The position numbers were made by a program, and so were the translations under genes. From the NCBI GenBank assembly GCA_033961575.1, contig CM066732.1, positions 76,670,687-76,734,686 on the forward strand: a stretch of 64,000 bases of DNA. The letters run 5' to 3'. A model generated the notes under the pieces. It searched no databases and was not told the origin of the DNA. It saw only the letters and a program-made list of their open reading frames with translations. This document shows, one piece after another, positions 44,441 through 56,026 of this stretch. Each line of letters starts with the position of its first letter. The first letter of the stretch is position 1. This DNA is from Aselliscus stoliczkanus. Lineage: Eukaryota > Chordata > Mammalia > Chiroptera > Hipposideridae.

Positions 44441-44550
44441 TTTTTTTTTTTTTTTTAAGAGGGCAGTGTCACTGGCCCTCATGTGGGATCTGAACCGGGG
44501 CCGCTGGAGTCCCAAGCCAGCTCTTAACCACTGCGCCACTCAGCCAGCCC
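44441..44550 (-). mobile_element. Short tRNA-derived SINE (antisense)
   Basis: A poly-T run, then AGAGGGCAGTGTCACTGGCC, TGTGGGATCTGAACCGGGG and an end in CGCCACTCAGCCAGCCC. Only loosely similar flanks (ATTACTTTCTT and TAATTTCTTTA) remain of a target duplication. Confidence 0.9.
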
Positions 44551-45620
44551 TAATTTCTTTATATTTGTATTTTCTTCTGCATTTATTGTATTTATTTTTA
44601 GTGATTCTTATGTGTTAGTAATGAATTTTCAGGATACTAATTTTGTTCCTTGCTTTTCTAATTTTTGTATTTTAAAATAATGTTGCTTCAGCTCTCAATT
44701 AGTTTTCTTTAAGTCACCATCTACCTTTACACCCCAATCTAGCATTTGATCCTTGAATTCTTGATCATAAAAATTCTTATTTAGTTGCTTTATGATACAA
44801 TGAACTTTTTGTTTGTTTGTTTTGATGTATTTCTGTGCATAGTTTCTATACTGGCTTATTTTTATTTGCTTGTCTTACATCTTGCTCATGTTTGAGGAGC
44901 TTTATCTAGATTTTCTGTTTGCTCTGATGCAGTTCAGATGATATTTTAACTTTCTTCCCACAGTATCCCAAACCAATTTGGTTTTCCTCTAAGCTACAGC
45001 ATAAGACAGAGTTTCTACTTTTCTGTAATGTGAGAAAGTGGTAGGATCTTGGGTTTAGGTTGGGGATGGGAAAAGGGTAAGAGCTTATTTAAGAGTTAAG
45101 TGGTATTTGTCTGACTATCTGGGCCCTTGTCTGAGGTTTTTTTGTGTTCTCTACCAGGTTCACTACACCTCATTGGCGGTATGTTTAACATCTTTTCAAT
45201 AGTATATGTTGCCCTTGATCAATCACTTTGGCTCAGGTTGGCCCTGTCATTCATTTCTTGCTTTCATACATTTTCCCCAGCAATAGTTTCTGTCAAGAGA
45301 GAAAAAAGTTAGTGTTCACAACTCAGTTTTCTTTTCTCCAGATCTGGGATTATTAGTGAGAATTCTCAATATTTTGTTAAAATTAACAGTTTAAATTCTT
45401 GGGGAAAAGGATGAGAGATTGCTTGGAAATGGATTAGTGCAGAGCTCTTTTTGTTCCAAAATGTCATGTGTTGAAGCTTGTTGTGTTAGATTATGACCCT
45501 TTTGTATTTGATTGCTGTCATGACATTTTTTTTTCTTTTTCTTTTATTTTCTCATTCTGTTAGGTATCAAGGGACAAAAATTTAGTCAGAACTTTCAGTC
45601 TGCCATCTTAATATGACCCC

Positions 45621-47560
45621 AAGAAATTTTTCAGTAATTTTATGGCTCACTACTAGTTTGGTCTGAATAGAATTTCATTTTAAGAGGACTGAAGATAAGG
45701 ACAGGATAACAAAACACCTGAGTTACAGTGAGGTTGTACTTGAATCTGTAGGCCTAAAATGTTAGTTATTTAAAATTATTTCAACACATGACTATTGAAC
45801 AATGCCTGTTTGAAAGTGTTTGGGAACAAAGCGTGTTGACAAAACAGCCATGTCTGATGAATGAGTAAACCATATTTTTGTTTGATAAATTTAAGGAATT
45901 CTTTTGTTTGTTTCAAAACATCTAGCCTTGCTTATCTAGAAAGGAAACTGACATAATTAGGAAAGATTTAGGAACACCAAGGTCAAACCAGAAATCAGTT
46001 TTGAACCTATATTGCACTCAGGTTTGTGTCTTCCACAAGACAATGTCAAGGTGGCAGGTTTGGGGAGGCTATAGCACTTCTAGAGCTAAGAAGTGAGGGA
46101 AGTGGAGTTATACCCCAAGGTCAATTGCAGAGGTGTGTTGTCACCTAGAAGAGGCAGATTGGTGTCAAGGCTTGCAAGATGTAACCTCCTATGCTGGTGT
46201 CAAGGCTTGCAAGATGTAACCTCCTATGCATGTATAGATGTATTAACATGTTTAAAGAGATAATGTGTTCAAAGCAGAGGACTTGGTCAGCTGTAGGAAG
46301 CATAGAAAAAAGAAAATCACCAAGTATCCCACACCAGCTCTTTTATCCCAAACCAGCTCTGCTCCTGGGAGTAGGAGAATTTACTATCAGGCTTCCAGAA
46401 TGCCATTCCCAAAGGCAAGACTATTGTGAGCCTGATGTTAAAACATGAGCTTCATCTGACTTGCCTTTTTCTAATTTCATGTCCTCATGGCAATTTACTG
46501 ATTCCAATGAAGGTCTGCTCATGTAGAGAGAGAATGCAGGAAACACAGATTTTAAATGTTTCTCAACATTTGAGCCATTTCCAAATGCTGAGAAGGAGAT
46601 TTTATTCAAGCTATGTGCTTGAACAAACCTACTTAATAAACACTGTGTTTATTTTGCATAAACATAATCCCAGTTATGGAATTACAGAAGAAGCCTTGTT
46701 ATCTAACAAAATCAAGACTGATAGTTTAATCAAAAAGTTTGGCTGAAACATGGAATTTATTTCTTTTTAAACCATAAAAAACCCAATGCATATGTCCCTA
46801 TAACATTTCATATTAAGTTGAGACATCTAAATGTATTCATTTACATTTTGATATAGATTTCAGGCTTTTTTGTTTTTAGAAGTCTACCAATTATAGTCCT
46901 GCATCATTTTTCTTGCATAAATGACATCCAAAATGTGCCATCTTCATTGTCCAAATTTTAGTTTATTTAAAGGGAGGTGTAAATTTAAAGATGTCTCTGA
47001 CACAATATGAAGCCAGAATCCATCTAAAATTTTATTTTTTCCCCTTAATGTCCTATAGTCATCAACATCAGATTTTTCAAGTGACTCTCCTTTGTGAAAT
47101 CAATTTTATAAAACACTCATCCTAATTCTCATAGAAACAACAATCTTCTTTCTTTTCATTCTCATATTTGCATATTTATATAAAGTTAAATAAAATACAT
47201 TGTTATAATAACAAGCACAATAGGTTCGTATAAATTCAACTGACTCTTGGTAAACAGGAAATTGTCATTCATAGCCTCAGAGTAATCCCACAGTGGTAAG
47301 AATGCATCATTCTCTGAGGATCAGCTATCAAGAATGGGGCATATCAGTGAATCCAGCTCATCTGCTAGGTGGAGGTCAGATAAGAGAACTTCTGTTTTAT
47401 GGATCTTAGGAGTCATCTGGTCCAAACTTACCTCACTTTAGAGGTAAAACAACTGGACTCCAAAATAGCTGGACTCCAGAGTAAGAGAGCTATTATTAAT
47501 ATCTCTGTTTCCTGACTCTTAGCCCAATACTTGATATTCAGTACACCACATTTGTGGTGA
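45621..47560. other. Unassigned AT-rich stretch with a tandem duplication
   Basis: Contains the 35-bp direct duplication at 46161-46230. A 106-codon plus frame (46426-46746) has no motif. Nothing else recognised. Confidence 0.4.
46161..46230 (+). repeat. Tandem duplication, two 35-bp units
   Basis: The unit begins GGTGTCAAGGCTTGCAAGAT and ends CCTCCTATGCT. The second copy starts at 46196 and differs only in its last base. This is a very recent tandem copy, likely from replication slippage. Confidence 0.95.
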
Positions 47561-47564
47561 TTCA

Positions 47565-49560
47565 TTTTTAATATTGAGATGTAATTGACATGGTATTAGT
47601 TTAATATGTACAACATAATGATTTGATATATGTATATATTGTGAAATGATAACCATAAACAATTTATTTAATATCCATCACCTCACAGTTATAAATCTTT
47701 TTTCTTGTGATGAGACTTTTCTTTTATTTGAAAGAGTTTATTGGGGAATTAGGGGAGGGGAACAGAGTTGGGGAATCAGGGAAGGGGAACAGACAAGTTG
47801 CTGTCCTTTTGTTCTTCAGCCTAGTTGTGGAAGACCTCGCTTCATTGGCCCATGTTGGTATTGTGATCATTGTGCTCTTCCCGGGTGAGGCAGTCACTTG
47901 CCGGCCATTGGACGGCTGCTCATGGTGGCTCACGGCAGCTCATGGCGGCTGCCGGCCACTCACGGTAGCTTACAGCAGCCCAGCTACAGGTCAAGCTGTT
48001 GTTCACTATCTTAGCTGTAGAAGGTGCAGGGTCACTGGCTCTCCTATGTGTGATCCGAACTGGGGCCCTGCTGCTCAGAGCTCGCACTCCCAAGTCAACT
48101 CCTAACCAACGAGCCACTTGGCCGGCCCCTTGTGATGAGAACTTTTAAGAACAATCCTCTTAACAACTTTCAAATATACAATACAGTATTAATTAACTAT
48201 ATTCACCAGGCTGTATATTATATCCCGGAACATTTATCTTATAACTGAGAGTTTGTGCCTTTTGATCACATTCACCCATCTTCCCCAAACCTGTGACGAC
48301 AACAAATCTACGTTCTATGTTTTGTGAGTTCAGTTTTTAAAGATTCCACATGTAAGTGAGATCTTATGGTATTTGTCTTCTTCTGTCTGACTTATTTCAC
48401 TCACCATAATACTCTCAAGGTCCATCTATGTTGTCACAAATGGCAAGATTTCCTTCTTTTTTTATGGCTGACTAATACTTCATTGTATATATATACCACA
48501 TTTTCTTTATCCATTCATCCACTGACTGACACTTAGATTTTTTCCATATATTGGCTATTGCAAATAATGCTGCAGTGAACATAGGGGTGCTGATATATTT
48601 TCAAGTTTGTGATGTTGTTTTCTTTAGATAAATACCCCAAAGGAGAACTGTTTGATTATATGGTAGTTCCATTTTTAAATTTTTGAGGAACCTCCACACT
48701 GATTTCCATAGTGGCTGCACCAGTGTACATTCCCACCAACAGTACACATGGGTTCCCTTTTCTCCACATTCTCGTCAATGCTCATTATTTCTTGTCTGCA
48801 TGATAAAAACCATTCTAACAGGTATAATTGTGGTTTTGATTTGTATTTCCCTGATATTAGTGATGCTGAGCACCTTTGTATGTACCTGTTGGCCATCTGC
48901 ATGTCTTCTTTGGGAAAAATATCTATTCAGACCCTCTGTCTATATTTTATCAAATTATTATTATTTTTGCTGTTGAATTGTATTATTTATTTGTACATTT
49001 TGAGTATTAAACCCTTATCAGATATATGATTTGCAAATATTTTCTTTCATTTAATTTCCAAACATTTTATAGTTATTATTATTGTTATTAATTTCTAGCC
49101 TAATTATATTATGGTGAAAGAACATAATGAACCTGAACATTTCAATCCTTAGACATTTGTTAAAAGTTGCTAAAGCCCAGTATATGATCAATTTTATAAA
49201 TGTTCTATATGAACTTGAAAAATTCTGTGTTTCAATTATCAAGTGCAGTCTTCTATACATACACACTAGGTCAAATTTTTAAACTATGTTTAAATCATTT
49301 ATGCACTTGTGTATTGTTTTCTTCCTGCTATTCTTTCAATTTCTAAGAGAGGGATGTTTAATCTTCCAACATGATTGTAGATATGAGTTCATAGTTTTGA
49401 AATTTTTTGCTTTATAAATGCTTAGATTGTGTTATGTGGGAATGCTTTTAACTTTTTAAATACCTGGTGAATCAAATATTCTATCAAGGAACCATCTTTA
49501 GTTTTAGTAATGCTTTTATCCCCCTTAAAATCTCTGTTTTACAAAGTATTTAATAGAAAA
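47565..49560 (-). repeat. Old L1 LINE 3' portion (antisense), split by a SINE
   Basis: The left part matches the antisense L1M 3' UTR (TATTGAGATGTAATTGACATG and TGTACAACATAATGATTTG). After the SINE come TTCACCAGGCTGTATATTA, GATTCCACATGTAAGTGAG, GGTATTTGTCTTC and ATGGCTGACTAATACTTCATTG. Next is ORF2 text (CTATTGCAAATAATGCTGC, CTGATTTCCATAGTGGCTG, AAACCCTTATCAGATATATG) and, further on, TTCTAGCCTAATTATATTATG. The frame is destroyed. It represents about 2 kb of an L1 of more than 6 kb. Confidence 0.9.
47716..48128 (-). mobile_element. Long composite T+ SINE, copy 2 (antisense)
   Basis: On the minus strand it starts GGGGCCGGCCAAGTGGCTCG and has a tRNA-like head with GTTCGGATC near the B box. The body contains a GC-rich block of CTCAYGG-type repeats, and the end CCCCAATAAACTCTTTC supplies both AATAAA and TCTTT. 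An exact 12-bp target duplication CTTGTGATGAGA lies at 47704-47715 and 48129-48140. It inserted into the antisense L1. It has the same organisation as copy 1 (10830-11271). Confidence 0.95.
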
Positions 49561-49615
49561 AATAGGTAGTATGGCTTTCAAAAATAATTTTCTTCTCCAA
49601 ATCCCCTTCCACACC

Positions 49616-49673
49616 AAAACAAACAAACAAACAAACAAACAAACACACAAACACACACACACACAAACAAACC
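49616..49673. repeat. (AAAC)n-(CA)n microsatellite
   Basis: CAAACAAACAAACAAACAAAC passes into a CACACAAACACACAC run. It adjoins the MIR downstream. Confidence 0.93.
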
Positions 49674-49679
49674 GTAGCA

Positions 49680-49900
49680 TAATGGTTAAAGAAAGATCAA
49701 GTTTTGGAACCAGGGTGATCTGGTTCCACTTAGTTGTGAGACTGAACACGTCATCTCACTTCTGAGCCTCAGCTTTTTAATCTGTAAGAGTGTTAACAAT
49801 AGCCCCTACCACACTGAGTCATAAGAATGCAGTGAGAGAATGAATATCAAGTGTTTACCATAGTGCCTGGCATATGATAAATGGTATCTGTGATTATCTT
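49680..49900 (+). repeat. MIR SINE fossil
   Basis: GAACCAGGGTGATCTGGTTCC, GAGCCTCAGCTTTTTAATC, CTGTAAGAGTGTTAACAATAG and CATAGTGCCTGGCATATG match sense MIR including its 3' end. Confidence 0.85.
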
Positions 49901-51745
49901 CTTGTGATGACCTGATGTTTTCTTTGTAGTCCTCAGAATTTTCAGTTCTGCACATTAGGCGATGTTCAAAGCACCCAGCTGGGGGTGTGCCATGTCTCCA
50001 GATAACTGGTGGCTGCTCAGTAACATCATTTTGGGTTCTCATTACTAGTCCAGCTTTCATTAGGAAGGTTTCCCAATTCCATTCGTGTCAGGCATCAATG
50101 TTCCCATAAAACTTCTCACTCTAATCTGATAGTAAAGATCATTTGGGGAATTTCCTGAGTCATCCTATGAGTGGTTCATTGTAGAGGCCTTTTGACCTTT
50201 TCTTGGCACCGCGACCATGCCTAGTGTTTAAGAACAGTCCAGATGCTTCTGAAATAAGTGGTTTCGCAGAAGATATCACCTTGCGACAAAGGGGATATAG
50301 AACTTTCCTGTATTGTCTGTGCAGCTAGAATTGGTTCTGTTTTTGACTGTGAAGCACTTCTCCTTTCCTGTGGGAGTCTTTCTCTCTTTGGATATGTGAA
50401 GTTAGCTAGAATCCTCACTTGTCATCATTTACTGAAGAGTTAAAGGATGTCATTGCATCTCTCTTCCAATGTTGAAGCTTCTAGTTTTTCCCACATTTGA
50501 TTTCTCGTGCTTTCCTATCCTTGTGCTAGAATGTGTAAGGAGCAATGCAGATCAAAAAACGGTCTTTAGGAGAGAACTAGGGGACCTTTTTTAGTGATGA
50601 ATGGCCCGTAGCTAATGAATCTGAGAGAATAGATACATCAGTTAAGAATTGAATTCAATAGCAAAATAAGCCTCCCCTACTCAATAATGTGCTTAAACAA
50701 GATAGTTTATTCAGTTGATGGTAGTCCATGCATGGCATGATATGGAACAAAGCTAAGCTCTGTTCTCCTACCCTGGTCCATAGCTTCCATCTTTACAGTC
50801 ACTTCATGATCTAATATAGCTGCTGAAACTCCAGTTATTAAGTTTGAGTTACATGCTAGAATAAAGAGAAAAGAGAACCAGAAAGGTGCTCTTCCAATAT
50901 ATCAACTTTATTGGAAGTGCCCACCCTGTGCTCAGATCTCATTGACTAGAGCTTTGTCATATGGCTATATCTAGCAGCAAGAGGCTGGCAGTGTGCCTAG
51001 CTAAGATTTTAGGCTCTGTTACGAAGAAGAAAAAGGAGAATGGATTTGACTAGTCAACCAAGTGTTTGTTACAATGGTATTTGGCTATAGTGCTCAACCG
51101 GGGTTGGTGATTCCATATGACTCAACCCTAGTCTCATTTAGGATTGGGATCAAACTCATCCTTTCTCTATGGAATAAAGCCTCGATTATATACTTCATTA
51201 CTTTCTCTGTCTTACGATGAGGTTTCTTTTAAAAATATAGAATATTGTACAAAAGCAACTGTGAATTATCAGACGGTTGTGTCAAACAAAATCAATTAGT
51301 TTCTCTGGGGTGAAATGTCAGTGAGAGTACCCTGAGTATCCTTGATACACACACAGCATCCTATGTGTCTGACCTTAGTGCATGTGCAGTGTCTTGTCTT
51401 TGTGAACTATTTGTTCCAGAGCCTGGACTCTAGACTAAATCCACGTGATGCACATACGAAGAAGGTGACATAGTAAACTTCACAAGGGTAAGACTTTGCC
51501 TCAAGTTCTCTTGTTTAGCACTCATTTGATATGAGTGGTGAAGATCACCCATTTTTTCCAAAGAAAGATCATGCCAGTCAGTGTCAAATATAAGGTTGCT
51601 CCTTAAGAATGAAGCCTTTTGTTTGTTTGTTGTTTGAATTTCCTTCACTGACAAATGTCTGGAAAAGGTGGCCATCATTTGCTGTTATTGTTTGCCAAAA
51701 TCATTTGACACATCAGTCCTTACCTCACTTTTGTGCAGCATTTGG
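49901..51745. other. Unassigned non-coding stretch
   Basis: No repeat or exon recognised. Confidence 0.4.
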
Positions 51746-51749
51746 TAAT

Positions 51750-53760
51750 GTTGACTATTCTCCGGCCTTCTTGGAACCCTTTCCTTTGCTGATTGCTGGA
51801 ACACACTTCCTTTTACCCTTCTGGCTTCTTACTTTTTTAGTTTCTGTCTTGGGCTCTTATTCCTCTGGTCACTCCTTTGACATCCCCTAGCACTCCATTC
51901 TTTGCCCTTTTGTCATTTTCTACCCTCTCTCTCTTATGCAATGTCCCTGAGACCTATGGCTCCTCCTACTAAGTGCTCATGTCTCTGATACTGTATCTTT
52001 AAAACAGATTTCTCTCTAGAGAACTAGAACTTTTTTTCAACTGCTCACTGGACATGTCTACCTGGATTCACCATAAGCGCTTAAAACTTACCACGTCTAC
52101 AGTGGCGTTCAATTCCTCCCACTCATTGGTTCTCTTAAACTTCTCATTTCTACTATATTCTCTGTCTGTCTTGGTTAACAACACCCATGTACTTAAGCCA
52201 GAAACCAGGAATTATCTTTTACTCCTTTCTTTCCATTATCTCTCTCCAGATCTAACTAATCATAAAACCTCTTCCTTGAGCCTCCCAAATCCACCCCTCT
52301 CCTTCCATCCCCAATGCTGTCCTCACTAAGGCCCTCATCCTTTATCCAAGAGATATTACTACACCCACCTCCCAACTGCCTCTGCCTAATCAGGCTGTCC
52401 TTCAAATGGCCATCAGAATGACTTTCCAATACAAAAACTCTATTATGTTACTTCTCTGAATAAAAACCTTTAAACTTCCTGTCACCTATAGAATGCCCTT
52501 CGAACTCCTCAGCATAACATTCAGGGTAGGTATCTCACAGGGCTGCTGCTTGTCTACAATTAAGGTCTAACAATTAAGTTTGGAAACTCATCCTAGAAAA
52601 AGTGTTACATACCTCATTGCTGAATATCACTATGGTCACCTTCAAAGTAGCCCCCCTGGGAAGCTATGCACTGATGCAAGTGCCTAGTGCACCCTTCAAA
52701 GCAATTTTGGAACTCTTTTTCTGGATTGGCCACCATAGCTGTCACCGTATTACCCTTGATATCCTGCATGTCATCAACATGTCTTCCTTTCAATACTTCC
52801 TTTATCTTCTGGTAAAGAAAGAAGTCATTGGGGACCAGATCAGGTGAGTAGGGAGGGTGTTCCAATACAGTTATTTGTTTACTGGCTAAAACTACTTCAC
52901 AGACAGTGCTGTGTGAGCTGGTGCATTGTCGTGATGCAAGAGCCATGAATTGTTGGCGAAAAGTTCAGGTCATTTTCATATTTTTCGTGCAGCCTTTTCA
53001 GCACTTCCAAATATAACCTTGGTGAATTGTTGGTCCAGTTGGTACAAATTCATAATGATTAATCCCTCTCATGTCAAAAAGAGTTAGCAGCATTGCTAAA
53101 ACTAGTTCATGAACTTAATTGTCAGACCTCATTTTAGCTCTTTTGTATGAACAAGAAAAAGATTCCTCTTCTGGACATATGCAGCTCAGTGGATGCAGAA
53201 AGAAGGCTTGGAGAGCAGAGTGTGCCTTTATGTGAGAACTAGGTATCCTTTCTTTTGGGAGGATGCAGCCCTGCATGAGGGCAAGGGCTTGGCTTGCAAA
53301 GCTTGGGCCAAACCCATTTCATGCATTTGTCAGCTGACCTCTCCTCACATCTACACACATTGCGTGTAAATGCGGCCATATTTCAGCATGTTGAATTCTT
53401 TGCAGACTCCCTCCTGCCTCCATGACATTGCCTGTGTCTTCCAGAAATCACTCTTCCTCTAGTCCCTATGATTAACTCCTACTTCTCTTCCAAGGCTCGC
53501 TTTAAGCATCGTCTCCTCTCGGGCGACTTCTCTGTGCTCAGTCTGAATTATTTGCCATCACTCGATGCCCCCCTGATACCCGGACTACATGTTGGTCACG
53601 TCACTTTGTCATACTGTTGTAATGATTAACTTTTACATTTGTCATCCTCTCTACTTTGTGAACAACATAGGGGCTGGAGTAATACTTTATTTATCTTTAT
53701 ATTGCTGGCCTGGCCAGGGTAGGGTCTCACTATTATCAATTGTAGGGCAGCTGCCAGAAA
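51750..53760 (+). repeat. L2 LINE (sense, long), split by a mariner MITE
   Basis: The order is that of sense L2: TTTGCTGATTGCTGGAACAC; CTGTCCTTCAAATGGCCATC; TCGAACTCCTCAGC before the mariner; and after it CCAGAAATCACTCTTCC, TAATGATTAACTTTTACATTTG and AATACTTTATTTATC. No coding capacity remains. Confidence 0.7.
52561..53132 (-). mobile_element. mariner MITE, copy B (internally deleted, antisense)
   Basis: Ends AAGGTCTAACAATTAAGTT and GAACTTAATTGTCAGACCTC are inverted repeats related to those of copy A. The minus strand encodes the transposase C-terminal part. The frame at 52614-52946 contains YSPDLVPNDFFL (third catalytic aspartate region) and ends CIASQGGYFEGDHSDIQQ. An HDNAPAH-type motif (second aspartate) reads in a different frame at about 52910-52935, so a frameshift separates them. 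The N-terminal DNA-binding domain is absent, exactly as in copy A. Confidence 0.93.
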
Positions 53761-54090
53761 TTAAATAAAACATGAGGTTCTAAGTTTACACAGAATTATC
53801 GGGTTTATATTTTTTATAAAAAATTAAAAAATAACAGTACTATTTGGTAATGCAAAGCCATTGCAAAATTCTCCAGAAAGGAATTATTTCTTTTTTATGA
53901 GCCAAGGGGGCACAGGCTGACAGTAGGCAAGGAAAGCATCGGTCTTTCAAGAAGCATATTAAGGGACTTAAAGCAAAATTTAAGAGGTGGCCAGACATAG
54001 GAGACAGTTCTGATGTGAATAGGGCAAAGGTACTAAAACAAACTGGAATTAAGCCCAAGAGCAGAAAGGGGAGCCTCTGTATAAAACCCA
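53761..54090. other. Unassigned non-coding stretch
   Basis: No repeat or exon recognised. Confidence 0.4.
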
Positions 54091-54094
54091 CTTT

Positions 54095-54260
54095 TGCAAT
54101 TGACTGAGCGTTTGCCCTTTGGGTAAGTCATTAACCTCTGTGTCTTAGTTTCCACATCTGTAAAGTGGAGATAATAATGCTTTCTTACTTCAAAGAATTA
54201 TAGATTAATCAATGTCTGAAAAATGTCTCTAACTTGGGCAACTCTATGTAAATACCCAGT
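54095..54260 (+). repeat. MIR SINE fossil
   Basis: GGGTAAGTCATTAACCTCTG, GTTTCCACATCTGTAAAGTG and AGATAATAATGC match the MIR core. Confidence 0.85.
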
Positions 54261-55890
54261 GTAGCATGTAGGGAAGTCAGGTGTAAACCCTAGAGAAATA
54301 AATCTGCATTTCCTTTTAATTTATTCCAACTGTTAAAAATGAAAAATAATTGCTAATGTCCTCATCCTGGAAAATGCTATTAAGGAAATAGCAGTTAGAT
54401 TTATATTTTGGAATAATGTCCTTGTAATAGTGAGAAGTCTTTTATTTTTCCATGGGACTCCAAAGCAGAGGTGCCTGCTGAGGTTTGTGAATTCCAGCCA
54501 TGTGGGAACCGAGGCCTCTTGGATGAATCGATATGAACCCACAAAAGCTGCTTGTGCCCAGAGGACTGTGGTCAGTGTAGACTGCTGTTGCTTTCCCTGG
54601 AGTGGGTTATGAACTTATGGCTGATGCGAACTTCTTTATTTCTTCCCCTTTTCTCCCCATTGCCCAGCTTCCCTCTACCAGAAGGATGTCTGCCCAAAGA
54701 GAGGGGGCTGGCAGGGGCTTACATGAATCCAGCTCAGGGCTCTTATCAGTTCCACCAGAGAATTATGTGCACTTTTGGGATCACATAATGTGATCCAAAA
54801 ATGAAAATGTTGAGAATTTATAATCATCCTCTCCCTGGCTTTCTAACATGGGGTAGATTTTCCAAAAGGATCTTTGGTTTATTGGCTGGCTTGAGGGCCT
54901 CATCATGCTGGGTTGGGTGATGTGTGGCGAGGAGGAGAGTAGCCAATAGAACTCAAATTGCCCCACAAGATCTCTTATGGTACAGGAGGGAGGGAGGCAG
55001 GCACAAGGTCAAGCGGGAAGGGAGCTGGGTTTGGTGTGAGGGAGCAACACCCACCAGAGGTGACGCCCTTGTATCTAGGGAAGAAGGGAGGAGGAGAGAG
55101 AGAGTTAGCTTGCTTGTGGAGACAGCATCATGTTAGGGGTGAAAGAGGCTTTAAAGGGATGTCTAGAAGTTATACTGGGCCCTGGACTAGGAGTTGTGTC
55201 TGTCTTTCTCCTTCCCCTTCCTTTTAATGAGTTTATATGTTAAGATCGGCCTTAAGACAGGTTGACTTCACAATAGTCCAGGAGCATTGAAGACTCTGGA
55301 AGATTTTTAAACGAGGGCAGTGAAGAGGGCAGATGATGTTTTAGATGAAGTATTTAGTGAAGGGTCCTTGGAACCTCAAGCTGCCTGGCTGGCTGCCTGG
55401 TGGTGGGATTTGGGGCTGAGCAAGCTGTATTCAATCCCCATCCCCATGCCAGTGCAGCATTGCCTCTCCCATCTGTGGCACTCACTGCCAGACACATTTT
55501 GATGCCAAGGAGAAGAGAATCTGATCTAAGCTCCAGCCATGTGTACCCAAGAGCTGTCCTCAAGAATGAGGTGTCACGGGGGACTGGATTGTATCGGTGC
55601 TTGGGTTGGTATCGCCTTGCGAGAAGTTTCAATGTCCTCCCTAATGGTCATTTTGAACTACATTGCTTTGCCTGCAGAGCTTGCCAATTAGAAACAGGGG
55701 CCAATGAAAAAGTTATCTTGCACAAGGAGTTAATGGTAAGCACCGCTGAAATAGGGATTTAGCCCTGTTGTACAACCTTTGATCTTAAGAGGACACTTTG
55801 TGTTGCTTTGCAATTGTGAAATGAACATGTTATTCAAGGAGCAGGCCTAAGACCTTAAGTGATGTTAAACAGCAAAGTGGTTTGACTGAG
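54261..55890. other. Mostly unassigned; short antisense L2 piece
   Basis: AAGATTTTTAAACGAGGGCAG with GGCAGATGATGTTTTAG near 55290-55350 resembles antisense L2. Several frames of 60-120 codons between 54910 and 55762 overlap on both strands and show no motif. Confidence 0.4.
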
Positions 55891-55899
55891 GTGTTTTTT

Positions 55900-56010
55900 T
55901 TTGTTTGTTTGTTTTTGAGGGCAGTGTCACTGGCCCTCATATGTGGGACCTGAACTGGGGCCGCTGGCTTTCCAAGCCAGCGCTTAACCACTGCACCACT
56001 CGGCTGGCCC
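55900..56010 (-). mobile_element. Short tRNA-derived SINE (antisense)
   Basis: A T/G-rich tail, GAGGGCAGTGTCACTGGCC, TGGGACCTGAACTGGGG and the end CACCACTCGGCTGGCCC. Exact target duplications GACTGAGGTGTTTTTT lie at 55884-55899 and 56011-56026. Confidence 0.95.
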
Positions 56011-56026
56011 GACTGAGGTGTTTTTT

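Larger units (their letters stand above)
43620..45620. repeat. T-rich old sequence, possibly antisense LINE, with two SINEs
   Basis: Composition and phrasing resemble 10480-12580 (long T-rich clauses ending near CCATCTTAATATGACCCC). Two SINEs interrupt it. I could not assign a family and no frame is conserved. Confidence 0.35.

Noticed and set aside
47707..48105. A 132-codon plus frame with repeated short segments
   Set aside because: It runs through the composite SINE on the strand opposite to its transcription and has no protein family match.
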